Source: JACCTU01 sp963809175 (lineage in GTDB: Bacteria; Actinomycetota; Thermoleophilia; Gaiellales; Gaiellaceae). From it: 64,000 bases of DNA. The notes under the pieces were generated by a model. It ran no database searches. It worked only from the letters and a program-made list of their open reading frames with translations, and was not told where the DNA came from. Where the stretch lies: assembly GCA_963809175.1 (NCBI GenBank), contig CAWEIK010000001.1, positions 248,001 to 312,000 of the forward strand, read 5' to 3'. Of the stretch, positions 60,439-64,000 are shown piece after piece. Position 1 is the stretch's first letter; each line of letters opens with the position of its first letter. The position numbers were made by a program, and so were the translations under genes.

Positions 60439-62121
60439 ATGACCATTGCGGCTCAACTCCGGGTCGCTATCGCCCTGCTGATCGCCCTGCTCTTGGCGAT
60501 CCTCGTGGCTGCCTTCTATGTGCCCTCGCAGCTGCAACGCAGCGCGAACGAGAAGTACGTCGAGGACGCGATCCCGCTGCGGTACTACGTCCAGGACCTC
60601 GCGATCCAGACCGCGCGTCAGCAGGCTGCAGTCGAGGGCTTTCTGCGGACGCGCCAGCCGGGGCGCCAACAGCGCTACTTCGTCGCCGCGGACGAGGCCA
60701 ACGCCGACCTGGCAAGGATGAAGCCGCTGCTCGGCCGCCACCCGCGGATGTTCGCGCTGACGCGCACGGCGACCACCCAGATTTCCGAGCTGCAGGGAGC
60801 GTTCGACCAGCAGATCGACGCCGTTCGGAGCGGGAGCGGCCGCGAAGAGGCGGCGCAGCGCGCCGATGTCGCGCTCAGGCGGTTTTCGTCGACCGTCAAC
60901 AGCATGATCGACGAGACCGACGCGTTCGTCGCCGACGCAGAGCGGGAGCAGCGCGATCTGTACCGACAGCTGCTCTTCGTGCTCGGGTCGCTCGGCGTGC
61001 TCGCGCTCGGAATCGGCGTCGCGCTCTTCTTGCTCGTCCCGCGCCGTCTGGGCCAGCTGTACGAGGCGGAGCAGCAGTCGCGGCGCGAGGCCGAGTCGCG
61101 CGCCGAGGCCGCCCGCGCGCTCGCCCACGTCAGCGACGGCGTCATCCTCACCGACGCCGAAGGCCGCGTGCGGTTCTGGAACCCCGCAGCCGAGAAGCTG
61201 ACCGGGGTCGACGAGGACGGCGCGATCGGCCGGGAGCTGGCGCGGCTCCTGCCGGGCTGGGAGCGGCTCGCGCAGCAGCCGGAGGGGCAGTCCGGGTTCG
61301 GCGGCGCGGCCGTGCTGCCGATCCACCTCGGCCGCGAGCGGTGGCTGTCGGTGATGAGCGTCGACTTCGGGGACGGGGTCGTGTACGCGGTCCGCGATGT
61401 CACCGAGGAGCGCGCGCTCGAGACGCTGCGCAGCGATTTCGTGGCGACGGCGTCACACGAGCTCCGAACGCCGATGACGTCGATCTCCGGCGCGGCGCGG
61501 ACGCTGCTCCGCCACGGCGAGCAACTGCCGCCGGAGCGGCATCGCGACTTCCTCGAGATGATCGTCGGCGAGTCGGACCGGCTCGCGCGCATCGTCGACC
61601 AGATCCTCGTTGCGAGCCGGATCGAGGCGGGCAAGATCGACGTGTTGTTCGAGCGAGTCGACGCGACCGGAATCGCACGTTCGGTGGTCGAGTCGGCGAA
61701 GCATCGTGCGCCGTCGGGGATCGAGCTGCACCTCGACGCACCCGACGCGCTCGAGGTCGACTGCGACCCGGACCGGCTGCGGCAGGTCCTCGGCAACATC
61801 GTCGACAACGCGATCAAGTACTCCCCGGACGGGGGCGACGTTCGGGTCGGGTTGCACGGCGAAGGGGACACGGTGCGGTTCGTCGTCCAGGACGAAGGCA
61901 TGGGCTTCGAGCCATCGGCCGCCGAGGCGATCTTCGAGCGGTTCCACCGACTCGACCCCCAGCAGACGCGAGGGATCGGCGGCACCGGCCTGGGGCTCTA
62001 CATCGCGCGCGAGCTCGTCCGGCGCATGGGAGGACGAATCTGGGCCGAGTCCGAGCGCGGGCGCGGCGCCGAGTTCTCCTTCGAGCTACCGCGCGTGCGT
62101 GAGCACGCTCCGTCGACCTAG
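60439..62121 (+). CDS. Membrane sensor histidine kinase with PAS domain
   Basis: The 560-residue kinase has an N-terminal helix (VAIALLIALLLAILVAAFYVP) and a periplasmic CHASE3-like helical region with LRTRQPGRQQRYFVAADEA. A second helix follows (LFVLGSLGVLALGIGVALFLLV). A PAS domain has GVILTDAEGRVRFWNPAAEKLTGV. HisKA has FVATASHELRTPMTSISGAART (H box). The HATPase has NIVDNAIKYSP, VVQDEGMGFEP and GTGLGLYIAREL. All catalytic motifs are intact. No response regulator is adjacent, so it is an orphan kinase here. Confidence 0.94.
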   Translation: MTIAAQLRVAIALLIALLLAILVAAFYVPSQLQRSANEKYVEDAIPLRYYVQDLAIQTARQQAAVEGFLRTRQPGRQQRYFVAADEANADLARMKPLLGRHPRMFALTRTATTQISELQGAFDQQIDAVRSGSGREEAAQRADVALRRFSSTVNSMIDETDAFVADAEREQRDLYRQLLFVLGSLGVLALGIGVALFLLVPRRLGQLYEAEQQSRREAESRAEAARALAHVSDGVILTDAEGRVRFWNPAAEKLTGVDEDGAIGRELARLLPGWERLAQQPEGQSGFGGAAVLPIHLGRERWLSVMSVDFGDGVVYAVRDVTEERALETLRSDFVATASHELRTPMTSISGAARTLLRHGEQLPPERHRDFLEMIVGESDRLARIVDQILVASRIEAGKIDVLFERVDATGIARSVVESAKHRAPSGIELHLDAPDALEVDCDPDRLRQVLGNIVDNAIKYSPDGGDVRVGLHGEGDTVRFVVQDEGMGFEPSAAEAIFERFHRLDPQQTRGIGGTGLGLYIARELVRRMGGRIWAESERGRGAEFSFELPRVREHAPST

Positions 62122-62651
62122 CGGCACTTCGGGATCGCCGGATACGCGATCGCCGAGTTCTTCCCGGTTTCGAGCCCGAGCCTGACCGCCGCGAACGAGA
62201 GCTGATCGTCGAAGACCATCGTCAGGTTGGCGAGCAGGCGCGCCGTCGGGTCGTACACCCATCCCACGACGTTGCCGTTGACCTCGGAGCGCTCGGTGAT
62301 CACGCCGTTGACGGTCGCGCGCATCCGCACCCTGCGGCCACTGTCGCGGATCGTCAGCGTGCCGGTGGCGACGCCGGTCGTGCCGCCCGGGTGAAGCGAG
62401 ATCCGCCCGACGTACGTCACGACGCCGGCGAGCCGCGCATCGGGGCTCGAGGAGCGTCCGGTGTAGGTCCCCGACGTGATCGAGTAGCCGCCGCAGCGTT
62501 GCATAGAGAGCTTCCCCTGCTTGAGCAGCGAGAACGCCGCGTAGATCGGCTGCGGGCTGGCCTTCGTCCGCCCGACTTCCGCGCTCAAGGCGCTCGGAAG
62601 TGCGAGCAGAAGCACGACCATCGTTGCGATCAGGACTCGCTGTCGTTTCAA
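62118..62651 (-). CDS. Secreted protein of unknown function
   Basis: The 177-residue product has a signal peptide (KRQRVLIATMVVLLLALPSALSA) and a beta-rich mature part (SGTYTGRSSSPDARLAGVVTYVGRISLHPGG, GTLTIRDSGRRVRMRATVNGVI), with one Cys early and one at the very end (PAIPKCR). No family is recognised; the repeats recall lipocalin-like or DUF-type secreted barrels. TTG 62651 is chosen because a G-rich ribosome site precedes it and it gives a clean signal peptide. The stop overlaps the kinase stop. Confidence 0.65.
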   Translation of the reverse strand: MKRQRVLIATMVVLLLALPSALSAEVGRTKASPQPIYAAFSLLKQGKLSMQRCGGYSITSGTYTGRSSSPDARLAGVVTYVGRISLHPGGTTGVATGTLTIRDSGRRVRMRATVNGVITERSEVNGNVVGWVYDPTARLLANLTMVFDDQLSFAAVRLGLETGKNSAIAYPAIPKCR

Positions 62652-62731
62652 AGCTGATGTCCCCCCTGGGAAAGAACAACGGGACTCTAGCGCCGCCGCG
62701 CGGCACGCAATAGATTCTGCGTCGGGACGTG

Positions 62732-63109
62732 ATGGCACTCGAACGACCCCAGATCGAGAAGCCCGAGGGCGACATCCCCTTCGAGCTCGGGATCGACGAC
62801 CTCACCGTGGGCCAGGGAGCCGAAGCCACCAAGGGCACCAAGGTGTCGGTGCACTATGTCGGGGTCGCGTTCTCCTCGGGCGAAGAGTTCGACGCGTCGT
62901 GGAACCGCGGTCAGCCGTTCGAGTTCAAGCTCGGCAAGGGCCAGGTGATCCCCGGCTGGGACGCGGGCGTCGAGGGCATGAAGGTCGGCGGACGGCGCAA
63001 GCTCACGATCCCGTCCGCGATGGCGTACGGCGCACGAGGAGCGGGCGGCGGCGTGATCAAGCCGCACGAGCCGCTCGTGTTCGTGGTCGACCTGCTGTCC
63101 GTGGACTGA
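62732..63109 (+). CDS. FKBP-type peptidyl-prolyl isomerase
   Basis: The 125-residue protein is a cytoplasmic FKBP: DDLTVGQGAEATKGTKVSVHYVGVAFSSGEEFDASWNRGQPFEFKLGKGQVIPGWDAGVEGMKVGGRRKLTIPSAMAYG, with the usual catalytic-pocket aromatic and Asp residues, and ending LVFVVDLLSVD. It speeds up proline isomerisation in folding proteins. The ATG at 62732 is preceded by an in-frame GTG at 62729. It is divergent from the secreted protein gene at 62651. Confidence 0.93.
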   Translation: MALERPQIEKPEGDIPFELGIDDLTVGQGAEATKGTKVSVHYVGVAFSSGEEFDASWNRGQPFEFKLGKGQVIPGWDAGVEGMKVGGRRKLTIPSAMAYGARGAGGGVIKPHEPLVFVVDLLSVD

Positions 63110-63120
63110 GCCCGCGCAGC

Positions 63121-63852
63121 TCACTCGAGCGCGCTGATCGCGAACGCGAGCGCGAACCCGATCGTCGTGAACACGCCGACCAGGGGCCCGCCGTGCTCGA
63201 ACGCCTCCGGCATCATCGTGTCGGCGAGCATCGTCAGGATCGCGCCGCCTGCGAAGGCGAGGACGAACGCGAGCGTGTTTCCGGAGGCATTCTCGAAGAG
63301 CGCGTAGCCGGCGAGCGCCGACAGTCCGGAAACGACGGTCACGACGATCCAGAGGGCCATGATTCGCGACTTCGCCCAGCCGGCGCTCAGGAGGCCGGCG
63401 GTGGCGGCGATCGCTTCGGGGAGGTTGGAGAGGAACACGGCGACCAGCACCGCGACGGAGACGCCGACGCCCTGGAGCAGGCCCACGCCGATCACGACCG
63501 ACTCCGGGATTCCGTCGAGCACCATCCCGAGCACGATCGCGAGCCCGGAACCCGAAGCCTGTTCGCCGTCGATGCTCTTCCGGTCGCCGCCGCCCATCCG
63601 GTCGACGAGCAGGTCCCCGGCGAAGAAGACGCCGCAGCCGGCAAAGAGCCCGAGCGCGACCGCCAAGCCCCGGTCGGCGGTCGCCGAGGCCTCGCCGACG
63701 AGCTCGTACGCAACTGCGCTGATCAGCACGCCGCTCCCGAAGCCCATGATCAGCCCGAGCGCCCTGTTGCTCACCCGGATGCGGAGGGTCAGCCAGCCCC
63801 CGAGGAGAACGGACGAGCCCGCAAGCAGGCCCCAGCCGAGCGCCGCGCCCAC
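63121..63852 (-). CDS. ZIP-family metal transporter
   Basis: The 243-residue membrane protein has eight predicted helices. The metal-site helices read AIVLGMVLDGIPESVVIG and VAVFLSNLPEAIAATAGL, the ZIP HNxPEG-like pairs with Asp-Gly-Ile-Pro-Glu in place of His. A late helix is FAGGAILTMLADTMMPEAFEHGGP. ZIP proteins move Zn2+, Fe2+ or other divalent metals into the cytoplasm. The first metal-site His being Asp may change specificity. The loop with DRKSIDGEQ is short. Confidence 0.9.
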   Translation of the reverse strand: MGAALGWGLLAGSSVLLGGWLTLRIRVSNRALGLIMGFGSGVLISAVAYELVGEASATADRGLAVALGLFAGCGVFFAGDLLVDRMGGGDRKSIDGEQASGSGLAIVLGMVLDGIPESVVIGVGLLQGVGVSVAVLVAVFLSNLPEAIAATAGLLSAGWAKSRIMALWIVVTVVSGLSALAGYALFENASGNTLAFVLAFAGGAILTMLADTMMPEAFEHGGPLVGVFTTIGFALAFAISALE

Positions 63853-63876
63853 CGGGCGAGACTAACGCTGAAGAGA

Positions 63877-63901
63877 AGCCGACGCCCGGACTCGAACCGG
63901 G
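63877..63901 (-). pseudogene. tRNA 3'-end remnant (T arm and acceptor strand only)
   Basis: On the minus strand, CCCGG, TTCGAGT, CCGGG form a perfect T stem-loop (63885-63901). They are followed by CGTCGGC, the place of the acceptor 3' strand (63878-63884). No matching GCCGACG 5' acceptor strand or D arm lies within 90 bases upstream. A full tRNA is therefore not present; this is a fragment, as left by integration of a mobile element into a tRNA gene. Confidence 0.55.
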
Positions 63902-63926
63902 TGCTTCGATCGTCTAGCGTGACGCG

Positions 63927-64000
63927 ATGTCGGTCGGGCCCTCGGTCGCGATCGCGGCGGCGCTTCTCGCGTCCGGCGCGCTCTCGGCGGGGCCGCAGGC
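63927..64000 (+). CDS. Secreted protein, truncated by the window end
   Basis: ATG 63927 opens a frame that runs off the window after 24 codons. It encodes SVGPSVAIAAALLASGALSAG, a typical signal peptide with Ala-rich core. Nothing more can be said about the function. It is divergent from the ZIP transporter gene and lies next to the tRNA remnant. Confidence 0.45.
   Translation, partial: MSVGPSVAIAAALLASGALSAGPQ

Noticed and set aside
63850..63960. Complete tRNA gene on the minus strand
   Set aside because: Only the T arm and 3' acceptor strand exist; no partner 5' acceptor strand, D arm or anticodon arm could be placed at normal spacing.

Overview
The window is gene-dense, very GC-rich DNA with many GTG and some TTG starts. 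Genes on one strand are very often linked by GTGA/ATGA stop-start overlaps. This fits a high-GC actinobacterium. Thermoleophilia/Gaiellales is a reasonable guess, but that is inference, since no rRNA or other taxonomic marker is present. No stretch above about 300 bases lacks a gene.

Layout. 48-2397: a coupled hydrolase cassette (metallo-beta-lactamase fold, HSL-type esterase, NTF2-like protein). 2487-5843: an OafA-type acyltransferase with an SGNH domain, followed by a second free-standing SGNH protein. 6055-11591: alpha/beta hydrolase, a two-component group (single-domain receiver, LuxR-type regulator, triple-GAF histidine kinase) and a flavin monooxygenase. 11685-16605: three separate DHFR-like proteins, a cation/proton antiporter, a CYTH protein, a small hydrolase, and a fold-back element between two convergent stop codons. 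16593-21781: MmcQ protein, DrrAB-like exporter, a GAF-GGDEF-HD-GYP protein with a structured leader, an ANTAR regulator with a degenerate receiver, and DUF488. 21716-31577: a long minus-strand run made of MoxR-DUF58-VWA genes, a PLP enzyme, an amino-acid ABC importer and an aquaporin. 31627-33897: a small zinc ribbon, the principal sigma factor and an asparaginase. 33974-39096: ArsR regulator plus MFS transporter, a large secreted phospholipase-like protein with PLAT and CARDB-like domains, and an Fpg/Nei glycosylase. 39194-46715: a kinase-like protein, FolE2, PlsY, two divergent superoxide dismutases, an ECF sigma/anti-sigma pair, ThyX, DUF72 and DUF4032. 46747-48553: two genes, of which 47864-48553 is visibly less GC-rich. 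48627-64000: M32 carboxypeptidase, STAS protein, a second MoxR-DUF58-DUF4129 cluster, a second antiporter, a sigma/anti-sigma/beta-propeller operon, a secreted metalloprotease, a PAS histidine kinase, FKBP, a ZIP transporter, and a tRNA 3'-end remnant before a truncated final gene.

Ten genes are interrupted by a reading-frame shift. In all ten the frame is restored by removing one base, which points to insertion errors in the assembly more than to gene decay. They are annotated as single genes with the break stated. Several palindromic or structured non-coding elements (16094-16261, 18851-18910, and the paired 21-nt palindromes at 26684 and 40969) are the least explained parts of the window.
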